Position numbers and translations under genes: made by a program. Shown one piece after another: positions 9,047-17,295 of a stretch of DNA of 64,000 bases. Source of the stretch: Phyllobacterium calauticae (GTDB taxonomy: Bacteria; Pseudomonadota; Alphaproteobacteria; Rhizobiales; Rhizobiaceae); contig NZ_JAGENB010000001.1 of NCBI RefSeq assembly GCF_019991125.1, positions 806,001-870,000 on the forward strand, in the 5' to 3' direction. Below the pieces are notes generated by a model. That model was not told where the DNA came from. It did not search any database and saw nothing but the letters and a program-made list of their open reading frames with translations. Each line of letters opens with the position of its first letter. Position 1 is the first letter of the stretch.

Positions 9047-10674
9047 GTGCGTCCCCCCTCCTTTCCGTCCGTGATCTCTCGGTTGCCTTTACCCAGAACG
9101 GCCGCCAGTCGATTGCCGTCGATCATATCTCGTTCGACATCGCTCAGGGCGAGACGGTTGCGCTTGTCGGCGAATCCGGTTCCGGGAAGTCGGTCTCGGC
9201 CCTGTCGATCCTGAAGCTTCTGCCCTACCCGCCGGCCTCGCACCCCTCCGGCCAGATCCTGTTCAACGGACAGGACCTTCTGGACAGCGACGAGAACGAT
9301 CTGCGGCGTGTGCGCGGCAACGACATCACCATGATCTTCCAGGAGCCGATGACCTCGCTCAATCCGCTCCATACGATCGAGAAGCAGATTGTCGAAGTTC
9401 TTAAACTGCACCAGGGCATGGCTGACAAACCGGCGAGGCAACGCACACTAGCGCTTCTGCACGAAGTGGGCATCCGCGAACCGGAAAAACGCCTCGATGC
9501 CTATCCGCACCAGCTCTCCGGCGGCCAGCGTCAGCGTGTGATGATTGCCATGGCGCTCGCCAACAAGCCGAAGCTGCTGATTGCCGATGAGCCGACCACA
9601 GCGCTCGATGTGACCGTGCAGGCGCAAATCCTGCAACTGCTTGCCGACCTCAAGAAGGCGCAGGGCATGTCCATGCTGTTCATCACGCATGACCTCGGCA
9701 TCGTCCGCAAGATTGCCGATCGCGTCTGCGTCATGACCAAGGGTAAAATCGTCGAGACCGGTCCTACCAGGCAGATTTTCGACAATCCGCAGCATGAATA
9801 TACGCGCCATCTGCTTGCCGCCGAACCAAAAGGCAATCCCCCCTCCGCTGATCTGTCCGCCGCGCCCGTCATGCGCGGCGAGCAGGTGAAGGTCTGGTTC
9901 CCGATCAAGCAGGGTTTCCTGCGACGGACTGTCGATCATGTGAAGGCGGTCGATGGAATCGATGTGACCATCCGCGCCGGACAGACGCTTGGCGTTGTCG
10001 GCGAATCCGGCTCGGGCAAAACCACGCTCGGGCTTGCGTTGTCGCGCATGATTTCCTCTCAGGGCGTCATCCGCTTCGGCGAGAAGGACATCAACCAGTT
10101 CTCCTTCAAGCAGATGCGGCCGCTGCGCCGCGAGCTGCAGATCGTGTTCCAGGACCCGTTCGGTTCGCTGTCGCCGCGCATGTCGATTGCCGATATCGTG
10201 GCCGAGGGCCTTGCCGTGCACGAGCCGAAACTGTCGGCAGACGAGCGGGATGCACGCGTCGTTGCCGCACTGAAGGAGGTCAATCTCGATCCGGAGAACC
10301 GCTTCCGCTATCCGCATGAATTTTCCGGCGGCCAGCGCCAGCGCATTGCCATTGCCCGGGCCATGGTGCTCAACCCGCGCTTCGTCATGCTGGACGAGCC
10401 GACCTCGGCGCTCGACATGAGCGTGCAGGCACAGGTGGTCGACCTCTTGCGCGGATTGCAGCAAAAGCACAATCTGGCCTATCTTTTCATCAGCCATGAT
10501 CTCAAGGTGGTGAAAGCGCTGGCCAATGACGTGCTTGTCATGCGCAATGGCAAAGCGGTTGAATATGGCCCGTCGGAGGAGATCTTCGCCAATCCGAAGA
10601 GCGATTATACAAAAGCACTGATGGCAGCGGCCTTCAGGATAGAAACGGCGGAACAGGGAGCAGTAAGCGAATGA
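9043..10674 (+). CDS. yejF: Duplicated ABC transporter ATPase YejF
   Basis: The 543-residue protein carries two fused ABC ATPase domains. The first has Walker A GESGSGKS near residue 45, signature LSGGQRQR and Walker [10 protein letters not shown]. The second has GESGSGKTT near residue 323, FSGGQRQR and FVMLDEPTS. Each ATPase half ends with the oligopeptide-transporter C-terminal extension. The fused form powers the YejBE channel at the cytoplasmic face and replaces the separate DppD/DppF pair. The gene overlaps both neighbours by four bases. Confidence 0.95.
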   Translation: MSASPLLSVRDLSVAFTQNGRQSIAVDHISFDIAQGETVALVGESGSGKSVSALSILKLLPYPPASHPSGQILFNGQDLLDSDENDLRRVRGNDITMIFQEPMTSLNPLHTIEKQIVEVLKLHQGMADKPARQRTLALLHEVGIREPEKRLDAYPHQLSGGQRQRVMIAMALANKPKLLIADEPTTALDVTVQAQILQLLADLKKAQGMSMLFITHDLGIVRKIADRVCVMTKGKIVETGPTRQIFDNPQHEYTRHLLAAEPKGNPPSADLSAAPVMRGEQVKVWFPIKQGFLRRTVDHVKAVDGIDVTIRAGQTLGVVGESGSGKTTLGLALSRMISSQGVIRFGEKDINQFSFKQMRPLRRELQIVFQDPFGSLSPRMSIADIVAEGLAVHEPKLSADERDARVVAALKEVNLDPENRFRYPHEFSGGQRQRIAIARAMVLNPRFVMLDEPTSALDMSVQAQVVDLLRGLQQKHNLAYLFISHDLKVVKALANDVLVMRNGKAVEYGPSEEIFANPKSDYTKALMAAAFRIETAEQGAVSE

Positions 10675-11627
10675 CCGGGACAAGCGACACGATTTTTCTG
10701 GCTGTAACGGGATGGGACCCGGAGGTCTGGCTATCGGAGTTTGCCAAGAACGCCCCGCAGCGCAAACTTGTCCTGAACACCGATACGGACAAGGAAAAGG
10801 TTCGCTACGCACTGGTATGGAAACAGCGCCCCGGTTCCCTCGCGGACCTGCCGAACCTCGAAGTCATTTTCTCATTGGGCGCAGGTGTCGATCACGTCTT
10901 CCATGATGACAAGATTCCCGATGTGCCTATCGTGCGCATCGTATCCCCTGATCTGACGATGCGCATGACGGAATATGTGGTCTGGCAGGTGCTGGATCAC
11001 CACCGCCTCGGCCTGCGCTACCGGCAGCAGCAGGCCGGCAAGGTCTGGCATGAGGACCGGCGCCAGCCGGCGGCGCATGAGGTCAATGTCGGCATACTCG
11101 GCATGGGCGTGCTTGGCCGGGATGCGGCCTCGAAACTGCGAATGCTGGGATTCAAGGTCAGCGGCTGGAGCCGCCGTCCCCAGAGTGTCGAAGGCGTGAC
11201 CAGCCATTTCGGCAATGATGGCCTGAAGGATTTCCTGAAGGATGCGGATATCATCGTTTCGTTGCTGCCGCTCACACCGGAGACCAAGGGTATCCTGTCG
11301 ATGAGCCTTTTTGCCCAGATGAAGGCGGATGGGCCGCTCGGCGCGCCGATTCTCATCAATGCCGGTCGCGGCGGGCTGCAGAACGAGGCGGATATCCTGG
11401 CCGCGCTGGAACGTGGCATGTTGTCGGCTGTCACGCTTGATGTGTTCAACAGGGAACCCCTGCCGAAAGACAGCCCGTTATGGACGCATCCGCAGGTCAT
11501 CATCACCCCGCATGCGGCCGCAAGCTCCAGCCCGTCGGCGCTGGTTCCGGAGATTGTCGCCCAGATCGAATCCTTCGAGCGCGGCGAGCCGCTTAAAAAT
11601 ATTGTCGACCGGAAAGCCCAGTATTAG
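10671..11627 (+). CDS. Glyoxylate/hydroxypyruvate reductase A-type dehydrogenase
   Basis: The 318-residue protein is a D-2-hydroxyacid dehydrogenase of the GhrA group. The NAD(P)-binding motif GILGMGVLGRDAAS sits near residue 140, followed by SLLPLTPETKGIL, NAGRGG with the substrate-binding Arg, the Glu in DVFNREPLP and the catalytic His in ITPHAA. GhrA enzymes reduce glyoxylate and hydroxypyruvate with NADPH. Its ATG overlaps the yejF stop, so it is the last gene of the transporter operon. That coupling suggests, without proving, that the transporter's cargo or its breakdown yields a 2-oxoacid. Confidence 0.88.
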   Translation: MTGTSDTIFLAVTGWDPEVWLSEFAKNAPQRKLVLNTDTDKEKVRYALVWKQRPGSLADLPNLEVIFSLGAGVDHVFHDDKIPDVPIVRIVSPDLTMRMTEYVVWQVLDHHRLGLRYRQQQAGKVWHEDRRQPAAHEVNVGILGMGVLGRDAASKLRMLGFKVSGWSRRPQSVEGVTSHFGNDGLKDFLKDADIIVSLLPLTPETKGILSMSLFAQMKADGPLGAPILINAGRGGLQNEADILAALERGMLSAVTLDVFNREPLPKDSPLWTHPQVIITPHAAASSSPSALVPEIVAQIESFERGEPLKNIVDRKAQY

Positions 11628-11679
11628 AAAAATTTGGCTTTGACAGCCCAGAACCTTCGGATAGATTGCCCGCGCAAGT

Positions 11680-11834
11680 GTTCTCAGGGCGGGGTGCAAT
11701 TCCCCACCGGCGGTAATCACTGGGTGTCGAAAGATGTCAGGTGCGAGCCCGCGAGCGCTTTCCGGTTTGCCGGAAAGGTCAGCAGATTTCGGTGCAATTC
11801 CGAAGCCGACGGTATAGTCCGGATGAAAGAGAAC
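11680..11834 (+). ncRNA. FMN riboswitch (RFN element)
   Basis: The conserved RFN blocks appear in order: TTCTCAGGGCGGGGTGCAA at the 5' side, CCCCACCGGCGGTAAT, an AGCCCGCGAGCG segment, GGTCAGCAGATT, then TTCCGAAGCCGACGGTATAGTC and GGATGAAAGAGAAC closing the basal stem. It lies about 85 bp before ribH2 and is followed by a hairpin with a T run. It should therefore lower ribH2 expression when FMN is abundant, by attenuation, possibly with an effect on translation. Confidence 0.97.
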
Positions 11835-11845
11835 AACTGAAAGCA

Positions 11846-11877
11846 AGGGCTGCCTTTCCGGCAGTCCCTGACCGTTT
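11846..11877 (+). terminator. Attenuator-type terminator between the FMN riboswitch and ribH2
   Basis: An AGGGCTGCC / GGCAGTCCCT hairpin is followed within a few bases by GTTTTT, directly after the riboswitch aptamer. It is the likely expression platform. Confidence 0.75.
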
Positions 11878-11919
11878 TTGGTTGTGCCCTGATTCACGTC
11901 AACTCTTGAGGAGACCGAC

Positions 11920-12411
11920 ATGGATCAGTTCCAGAATAACAATACCCCACATTTCGCCCCGCGCATCGCCTTCATCCAGGCGCGATGGCATGCGGAAATC
12001 GTTGACCAGTGCCGTATCGGTTTTGAAGGCGAACTCAAAAGCCAGGGTGTCACTGCCGGTCGGTTTGACGTCTATGACGTGCCGGGATCGTTCGACATTC
12101 CCCTGCTGGCCAAGAAGCTCGCCGAAACCGGCCAGTACGACGCGATTGTCGCAACAGGTCTCGTCGTCGATGGCGGCATTTACCGGCACGATTTCGTCGC
12201 CGGAACTGTGGTCAATGCGCTTCTCACCGCCCAGATGGAAACCGGTGTTCCCATGCTGTCAGCCGTGCTGACACCGCATCATTTCCAGGAAACCGCCCAG
12301 CATATCGACTTCTTCACCGGGCATTTCCTGGTCAAAGGACAGGAAGCGGCGCGCGCCTGCCTGCAGATCATCCGCACATTCCAGCACGTGGCTGAGCTAT
12401 CGGCGGCATAA
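11920..12411 (+). CDS. ribH2: 6,7-dimethyl-8-ribityllumazine synthase, RibH2 type
   Basis: The 163-residue protein makes the riboflavin precursor lumazine from 5-amino-6-ribitylaminouracil and dihydroxybutanone phosphate. IAFIQARWHAEIVDQ at the N terminus, VPGSFDIPL, VDGGIYRHDFVA and SAVLTPHHF match the type II enzyme of Brucella and rhizobia, which forms decamers rather than icosahedra. It stands alone, away from a ribDE cluster, as ribH2 does in Brucella, and sits under an FMN riboswitch. A GAGGAG ribosome site precedes the ATG. Confidence 0.94.
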   Translation: MDQFQNNNTPHFAPRIAFIQARWHAEIVDQCRIGFEGELKSQGVTAGRFDVYDVPGSFDIPLLAKKLAETGQYDAIVATGLVVDGGIYRHDFVAGTVVNALLTAQMETGVPMLSAVLTPHHFQETAQHIDFFTGHFLVKGQEAARACLQIIRTFQHVAELSAA

Positions 12412-12437
12412 GACGCAAGCGGAGAGCTTGTGGTTAT

Positions 12438-12461
12438 CCCCCTCTGGCCCGCCAGAGGGGG
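12438..12461. terminator. Perfect inverted repeat between convergent ribH2 and the NlpC/P60 gene
   Basis: CCCCCTCTGG and its exact complement are separated by four bases. The hairpin sits between two converging stops and probably ends transcription from both sides, although neither flank has a strong T run. Confidence 0.6.
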
Positions 12462-12466
12462 TGAAA

Positions 12467-13324
12467 TCAGAGCCGCCGTACCGCTGTCGGCTTGCCATAG
12501 AGATAGGCAATGCGTTCGATGGCATCGTGCAGAGGCTCAAGTGTCACGCTCATCGTATGACCGCTCGCGTGCAGCAGCATGGAATGGCTGGCCATCATCG
12601 CGGCATGGCCCTTCCAGAAAACAAAATCACCGCGCTTCAGATTGTTGTAATTTGCATCCGGCTCGATCGCATCGCCGATCGTATCAGCCTGCATGTCGGA
12701 GTCGCGCAAAACGGACTGGCCGGTCATCAGCAGTGACAACTGGACCAGACCGGAGCAATCAATTCCGAAACCGGACACGCCGCCCCACAGATAAGGCGTG
12801 TGCATCAGGGTCTCGGCAACCGCCACGTGATCGTCGGTGACTTCATTGATCGGAACGAGATGCTTGGCAATGATGGCCTCGCCGCTTGGCAGGATGCCGT
12901 AGAGCGTTCCACGGCGTTCCTCGCCGCCCTTTATCGTGACGAGCGATCCCATGGACAGTGCATTGGTTGGCGGGAACTTCAGGTCAGATCCCGGATAGAC
13001 AAATGTGCGCGGCGCAATGACGATATGCGTCGGCTCGTCATAGCGCTTGTCCAGCGCCGTATCGACGACATAGCCGACATATCCGTCCCGTTCGTTCTGG
13101 ACCCAGCACCAGCCATTGCTGTCTTCGAACACCAGGACGTCATCGCCGAACAGCAACTGCGTGGTCACACCCGCATCGCCGCGTGCTGCGCCACGCACAT
13201 CAACGACCGGATCGGCAATGCGCATGGGCTTGCCTTCCACGAAGTGTTCCGCCTCTACCTGCCCACGCAGGCTTTCGTCCGCCAGATCGGGACGGAACGC
13301 GTTCAACCGTTTATCCAATGTCAC
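12467..13324 (-). CDS. NlpC/P60 family cell-wall peptidase with SH3 regions
   Basis: The 285-residue protein has two SH3-like segments (about residues 35-95 and 100-160) followed by an NlpC/P60 catalytic domain. The Cys nucleophile is C190 in GFGIDCSGLVQ and the histidine pair is in KGHAAMM and LLHASGH (H240, H252). The family hydrolyses gamma-D-glutamyl-diaminopimelate or related peptide bonds in peptidoglycan fragments. No signal peptide is visible, so it may act in the cytoplasm on recycled muropeptides. It overlaps the upstream marR-type gene by four bases. Confidence 0.88.
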   Translation of the reverse strand: MTLDKRLNAFRPDLADESLRGQVEAEHFVEGKPMRIADPVVDVRGAARGDAGVTTQLLFGDDVLVFEDSNGWCWVQNERDGYVGYVVDTALDKRYDEPTHIVIAPRTFVYPGSDLKFPPTNALSMGSLVTIKGGEERRGTLYGILPSGEAIIAKHLVPINEVTDDHVAVAETLMHTPYLWGGVSGFGIDCSGLVQLSLLMTGQSVLRDSDMQADTIGDAIEPDANYNNLKRGDFVFWKGHAAMMASHSMLLHASGHTMSVTLEPLHDAIERIAYLYGKPTAVRRL

Positions 13325-13671
13325 AGGGGTAATCCTCTTGCCTTGGCGATGACGAGATCGCCGAGCTTTTCAACATAGAGCGCACCTTTTACCGTTCTCT
13401 TGACGAGAACGTTGCGCTTGTCTTTTTCATCACGGTGCCGGTCCACCAATCCATAACCACCCATTGTATCCAGCGCGCGGGTAATCACCGGCTTCGTCAC
13501 CTTGAGCTTGGCAGCCATACCACGAATCGTGTGCGGCGGCGGCTCCAGATAAACCGTCAGCAGCACCGCCAATTGCCGCATCGTCAGGTCATGCGCGTCA
13601 TCCCGCACTTCGGAGACGGCAATTTCCTTCCACAATGTCAGCGCCTGAAACGGCTTCAACTCAATCTGCAT
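13321..13671 (-). CDS. MarR-family transcriptional regulator
   Basis: The 116-residue protein contains a winged helix: TMRQLAVLLTVY, then the recognition helix VTKPVITRALDTMGGYGLVDRHRD and the wing DKRNVLVKRTVKG. It is shorter than classical MarR (about 140 residues) and lacks much of the N-terminal dimerisation helix. A GGAAG ribosome site precedes the ATG. The gene is coupled to the downstream NlpC/P60 gene by a four-base overlap, so the regulator and peptidase are probably one unit. The ligand is unknown. Confidence 0.85.
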   Translation of the reverse strand: MQIELKPFQALTLWKEIAVSEVRDDAHDLTMRQLAVLLTVYLEPPPHTIRGMAAKLKVTKPVITRALDTMGGYGLVDRHRDEKDKRNVLVKRTVKGALYVEKLGDLVIAKARGLPL

Positions 13672-13827
13672 GAACGGCTTCCGAGATCATTTCGGTTCCG
13701 TATCATTTTATTCCTCGCGGTGCGAAGTGCAAGCCGTCATAATCGGTCGGCGGCTTCTTAGCCGGGCGCAGGTGTATCCGACAGCATTCGATAAATTTGC
13801 CGCCGGACGCAGACTGACGAATCTCCG

Positions 13828-15201
13828 TTATTTCCCAGTGGGAAAACGCGCCTTCAACACATGGTAAAGCGCCCTGATGGCCTGCGCTTCCCCGCCAACG
13901 GGAGAATGCGGCTTCTCCACCGGGTTCCAGCCATAGATATCGAAATGACCCCAGATTCTGGTCTTCTCGACAAAGCGCTTCAGGAACAGCGCCGCTGTCA
14001 CCGATCCGGCAAAGCCATCGGTCGTCACATTGTTGATGTCGGCCACGCGGGATGAAAGCCTTGCTTCGTAGGGCTGCCACAACGGCATGCGCCAGACGGG
14101 ATCGGCCACGGCTTCGGACGCCTTGGCCACATCAGCCGCAAAGCTCTCATCGGTCGCATAAAAGGGCGGCACATCCGGACCAAGTGCAACACGCGCTGCG
14201 CCCGTCAGTGTCGCCATGTCGATCAGGATTTCCGGCTCTTCCTCATCGGCCAATGCCAGTGCGTCGGCGAGGACGAGGCGTCCCTCCGCATCGGTATTGC
14301 CGATCTCGACGGTGATGCCCTTGCGGCTCGTCAGAATATCGCTCGGACGGAAGGCGTTGGCCGAGATGGAGTTCTCCACCGCGGGAATGAGGACGCGCAA
14401 GCGGACCGGCAGTTTCGCATCCATGATGATGCTCGCAAGGGCCAGCACGTTGGCGGCACCGCCCATGTCCTTCTTCATCAGAAGCATGCTGCTGGCGGGC
14501 TTGATATCAAGACCGCCGGTATCGAAGCAGACGCCCTTGCCCACCAGGGTAACCTTCGGAGCATCCTTCTTGCCCCATTCCAGATCGATCAGTCTCGGCT
14601 CCTCGCTTCCGGCGCGGCCGACGGCATGGATCATCGGAAAATTCTTCTTGAGCAGCGCATCGCCCTTGATCACGCTGACAGACGCCTTGTGCTCATCGCC
14701 GACCTTGCGCACGGCAGCTTCCAGCGCCTCGGGGCCCATATCGTTGGTCGGCGTATTGATGAGGTCACGCGCGAGCGTCACCGCCCTCGCCTGCCGCTTC
14801 ACATCGGCCTTATCAGCGCCTTCCGGCAGCATCAGCGCGATCTCCGCATCATCCTTCTTCGTGTACCGGGTGAACTTGTAACCACCGAGCAGGAAACCGA
14901 GAGCGGCCAGATCAGGCGCGCTGACAGGGCCTGCCAGATGCCAGGCGCCCTTCGGCAAAGCCTGCGCGAGTTTGCCTGCCGCCAGAGGATTGTCATCCTT
15001 GCCGGTCCCAAGCAATGCGCCGGCGATCTGACCGTTTTCGCCGGGAACAATGAGCAGCCGGCCGGCCTGCCCTTCGAACCCGTTTGCCCTGGCCCAGGCA
15101 AGTGCTGCCGGATCAAGTCCAAGCGCTTCCAGCCCGCCCTTCGCCACGAACCAGACAGGCTTGCTATCCGATGATTTTTGTTTGGTGATTTCGGCAGGCA
15201 T
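13828..15201 (-). CDS. M17 leucyl aminopeptidase family protein (PepA/PepB-like)
   Basis: The 457-residue protein ends with the M17 catalytic domain. GKGVCFDTGGLDIKP (from about residue 221) supplies metal and catalytic Lys ligands, MKKDMGGAA follows, and the family signature NTDAEGRL lies at 302-309. These di-zinc or manganese enzymes remove N-terminal residues from peptides in the cytoplasm, usually as hexamers. AGGAG precedes the ATG at 15201. It sits upstream of the MarR-NlpC pair on the same strand with a 156-bp gap, and is divergent from tadD. Confidence 0.93.
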   Translation of the reverse strand: MPAEITKQKSSDSKPVWFVAKGGLEALGLDPAALAWARANGFEGQAGRLLIVPGENGQIAGALLGTGKDDNPLAAGKLAQALPKGAWHLAGPVSAPDLAALGFLLGGYKFTRYTKKDDAEIALMLPEGADKADVKRQARAVTLARDLINTPTNDMGPEALEAAVRKVGDEHKASVSVIKGDALLKKNFPMIHAVGRAGSEEPRLIDLEWGKKDAPKVTLVGKGVCFDTGGLDIKPASSMLLMKKDMGGAANVLALASIIMDAKLPVRLRVLIPAVENSISANAFRPSDILTSRKGITVEIGNTDAEGRLVLADALALADEEEPEILIDMATLTGAARVALGPDVPPFYATDESFAADVAKASEAVADPVWRMPLWQPYEARLSSRVADINNVTTDGFAGSVTAALFLKRFVEKTRIWGHFDIYGWNPVEKPHSPVGGEAQAIRALYHVLKARFPTGK

Positions 15202-15256
15202 GATCGTTTGCTCCTGGTGTCAATTTTCTGCTTTTGCGCCGGCAAAGGCGGCGTCA

Positions 15257-15309
15257 TTAACGGTCCGTTAGGGTTAACAGAATATTTCTTTCACATGGGA
15301 TTGGTTAAC
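15257..15309. promoter_or_regulatory. Cluster of TTAA(C) half-sites, candidate CtrA region upstream of tadD
   Basis: TTAA and TTAG are separated by seven bases (15257-15271), one mismatch from the alphaproteobacterial CtrA consensus TTAA-N7-TTAA. GTTAAC palindromes follow at 15273 and 15304. The cluster lies 40-90 bp before the tadD start. Binding is inferred from pattern only. Confidence 0.4.
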
Positions 15310-15348
15310 GCACCAATGGATGTGCGCTGGGATCTGACGGGGCAAACT

Positions 15349-16176
15349 ATGACAAGCGCAGGGATTATTCAACGCAACCGCAGGCTCATTTTTTCCGTAA
15401 CCGTGGCTGCCTTTGCGATGAGCATTTCCGGTTGCGCCACCACCGACAAGACAACCACCGGCTCCATTGCGCCAGCGGCATCGACAGCAAGTCCCACCGG
15501 CAATTTTGATCATATGAACGCCCAGCAGCTTGCGCAGGCCTCCACTAGCCTGGGAGCGCGGTATCAAAGCAACCCGAAAGACAAAGCCACAGCCATGAGT
15601 TTTGCTGCGGTGCTGCGCATGATGGGGCGAAACGATCAGGCGCTTGCAGTCATGCGCAGCCTTGCTATCGCCTATCCGAAGGACCGCGAGGTTCTGGCCG
15701 CTTACGGCAAGGCATTGGCAAGCAGCGGTGAATTCGAAGCGGCGCTTGACGCAGTTCGCCGCGCCCAGACGCCTGAATATCCGGATTGGAAACTGCTTTC
15801 CGCTGAAGCTGCGATCCTCGACCAGCTTGGCAAAACCGGCGAAGCCCGTGACATCTACAAGCAGGCCATGGACCTCAATCCGAACGAGGCATCGCTGCTA
15901 TCCAATCTCGGAATGTCGTATGTGCTGTCAGGCGAATTGAATACAGCCGAAACCTACATGCGCAGGGCGGTTAACGCACAGGGTGCCGACAGCCGCGTCC
16001 GGCAGAATCTGGCGCTCGTGGTCGGACTTCAAGGACGGTTTCCCGAAGCGGAAACGATTGCGAAGCAGGAGCTTTCGCCGCAACAGGCGGAAGCCAACGT
16101 CAAATATCTGCGGTCCATGCTCGCCCAGCAGAACTCCTGGACGATGCTCAAAGACAAGAAGAAGCCCAACAGCTGA
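15349..16176 (+). CDS. tadD: Tad pilus lipoprotein TadD (TPR protein)
   Basis: The 275-residue protein starts with a lipoprotein signal: basic NRRLIF, a hydrophobic stretch and the lipobox ISGC about 28 residues in. Several tetratricopeptide repeats then follow; two good ones are YPDWKLLSAEAAILDQLG and the EASLLSNLGMSYVLSG region. TadD is an outer-membrane-associated helper that positions secretin subunits in Tad systems. An ATG further upstream is possible, but the ATG at 15349 gives the shortest clean signal peptide. It faces the main tad operon, converging on tadC. Confidence 0.87.
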   Translation: MTSAGIIQRNRRLIFSVTVAAFAMSISGCATTDKTTTGSIAPAASTASPTGNFDHMNAQQLAQASTSLGARYQSNPKDKATAMSFAAVLRMMGRNDQALAVMRSLAIAYPKDREVLAAYGKALASSGEFEAALDAVRRAQTPEYPDWKLLSAEAAILDQLGKTGEARDIYKQAMDLNPNEASLLSNLGMSYVLSGELNTAETYMRRAVNAQGADSRVRQNLALVVGLQGRFPEAETIAKQELSPQQAEANVKYLRSMLAQQNSWTMLKDKKKPNS

Positions 16177-16186
16177 CAAAGCAGGA

Positions 16187-16219
16187 AAAAGGCCGCTTGG
16201 ATCAGACGGCCTTTTCTCT
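16187..16219. terminator. Bidirectional terminator between tadD and tadC
   Basis: AAAAGGCCG and CGGCCTTTT flank an eleven-base loop, with A residues on the left and T residues on the right. It can therefore end transcripts from both converging genes. Confidence 0.85.
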
Positions 16220-16252
16220 CGGGCTGCGGGCAGGCCTCAATCTTATTTGATC

Positions 16253-17281
16253 TTATTTAAGGGCCGTCCCGAAGAGCCCGCCCTGCGCCGAGACCTGGAT
16301 CACAGCGGGCCCGAGAATAACGGCAAAAAGCACGGGCAGAAGAAACAGGATCATCGGAACCGTCAGTTTGGGCGGCAGGGCTGCCGCCTTCTTTTCCGCC
16401 GCGTTCAGCCTGGCTTCGCGGCTTTCATCAGACAAGACACGCAATGCGCCACCAATGGACGTACCATAGCGCTCCGACTGCGTCAGTGCCTGAACCACGG
16501 CCTTGACCGACTCAAGCCCCGTCCGCATGGCAAGGTTTTCGTAGGCCTGCCGCCGCTCGGGCAGGAAGGACAATTCGGCGTTCGTCAGGACGAACTCTTC
16601 CGCCAGGGCGGTCGACTGGACTCCGATCTCCTCTGAGACTTTCTTGAAGGCAGCTTCGATGGACATACCGGATTCAACGCAGATCAGCATGAGATCGAGC
16701 GAGTCCGGCCACGCCATCTGGATCGAGTGTTTGCGCTTGCTGCCTGCATTGCTCACATAAAGATTGGGCGCGTAAAAGCCGGCATAACCACCGATGAGAC
16801 AGACGAGTATTCGGACCATCGTCGGGTATTGGATCAGGCCATTCATACCGAACACCCAAAAGGCAGTCAGGCTGAGTGTCAGGAATGGCAGACCGAAGCG
16901 CGCCGCCAAGAACAGATTCAAAGCATTCTGTCCGCGAAACCCGGCCGTTCGCAGGGATGCCAGTGTTTTTTCATCGGCAAGCGCCCGCTGCAGGTCCAGC
17001 TTTTCCACGAACTGGCGAACGCCCTGCCTCTGCACCATGCGCAGGCTACCCTGCGACGCGGCCTTGTGGCGGCTGATACTTTCCGTGGCAAGGCGGGTTC
17101 GATCCTTGGCGCGCAACTGGTCACGCTCCAGTGCGACGGATTTCATCCGCGTCTTCAACACGGAAGTGCGAAGCTTTGGCAGGAAAACCGTTACCACCGT
17201 TGCAAAGGCTGAGATTGCAACAAGGGCGGTCCGGACCGTATCCGGATTGTCCTGCACGGCTTTGAGAAGGGAAGAGAACAC
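16253..17281 (-). CDS. tadC: Tad pilus inner-membrane platform protein TadC
   Basis: The 342-residue GspF-type (T2SSF) platform protein has membrane segments near its N terminus, in the middle (FLTLSLTAFWVFGMNGL) and at the C terminus (MILFLLPVLFAVILGPAVI). The cytoplasmic T2SSF block includes MLICVESGMSIEAAFKKVSEEIG. The start is a GTG at 17281 behind GCGGAG, 14 bp after the tadB stop; a longer reading into tadB has no family similarity. With TadB it forms the platform on which the TadA ATPase acts. Confidence 0.92.
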   Translation of the reverse strand: MFSSLLKAVQDNPDTVRTALVAISAFATVVTVFLPKLRTSVLKTRMKSVALERDQLRAKDRTRLATESISRHKAASQGSLRMVQRQGVRQFVEKLDLQRALADEKTLASLRTAGFRGQNALNLFLAARFGLPFLTLSLTAFWVFGMNGLIQYPTMVRILVCLIGGYAGFYAPNLYVSNAGSKRKHSIQMAWPDSLDLMLICVESGMSIEAAFKKVSEEIGVQSTALAEEFVLTNAELSFLPERRQAYENLAMRTGLESVKAVVQALTQSERYGTSIGGALRVLSDESREARLNAAEKKAAALPPKLTVPMILFLLPVLFAVILGPAVIQVSAQGGLFGTALK

Positions 17282-17295
17282 CGCGCTTACTCCGC

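Noticed and set aside
9448-10812. 454-codon minus-strand open frame opposite yejF
   Set aside because: It is antisense to an ABC ATPase with all motifs intact; frame openness reflects GC-rich third positions.
11596-11643. Terminator after the GhrA-type gene
   Set aside because: AAAGCC and GGCTTT could pair across the stop codon, but the stem is short and no T run follows.
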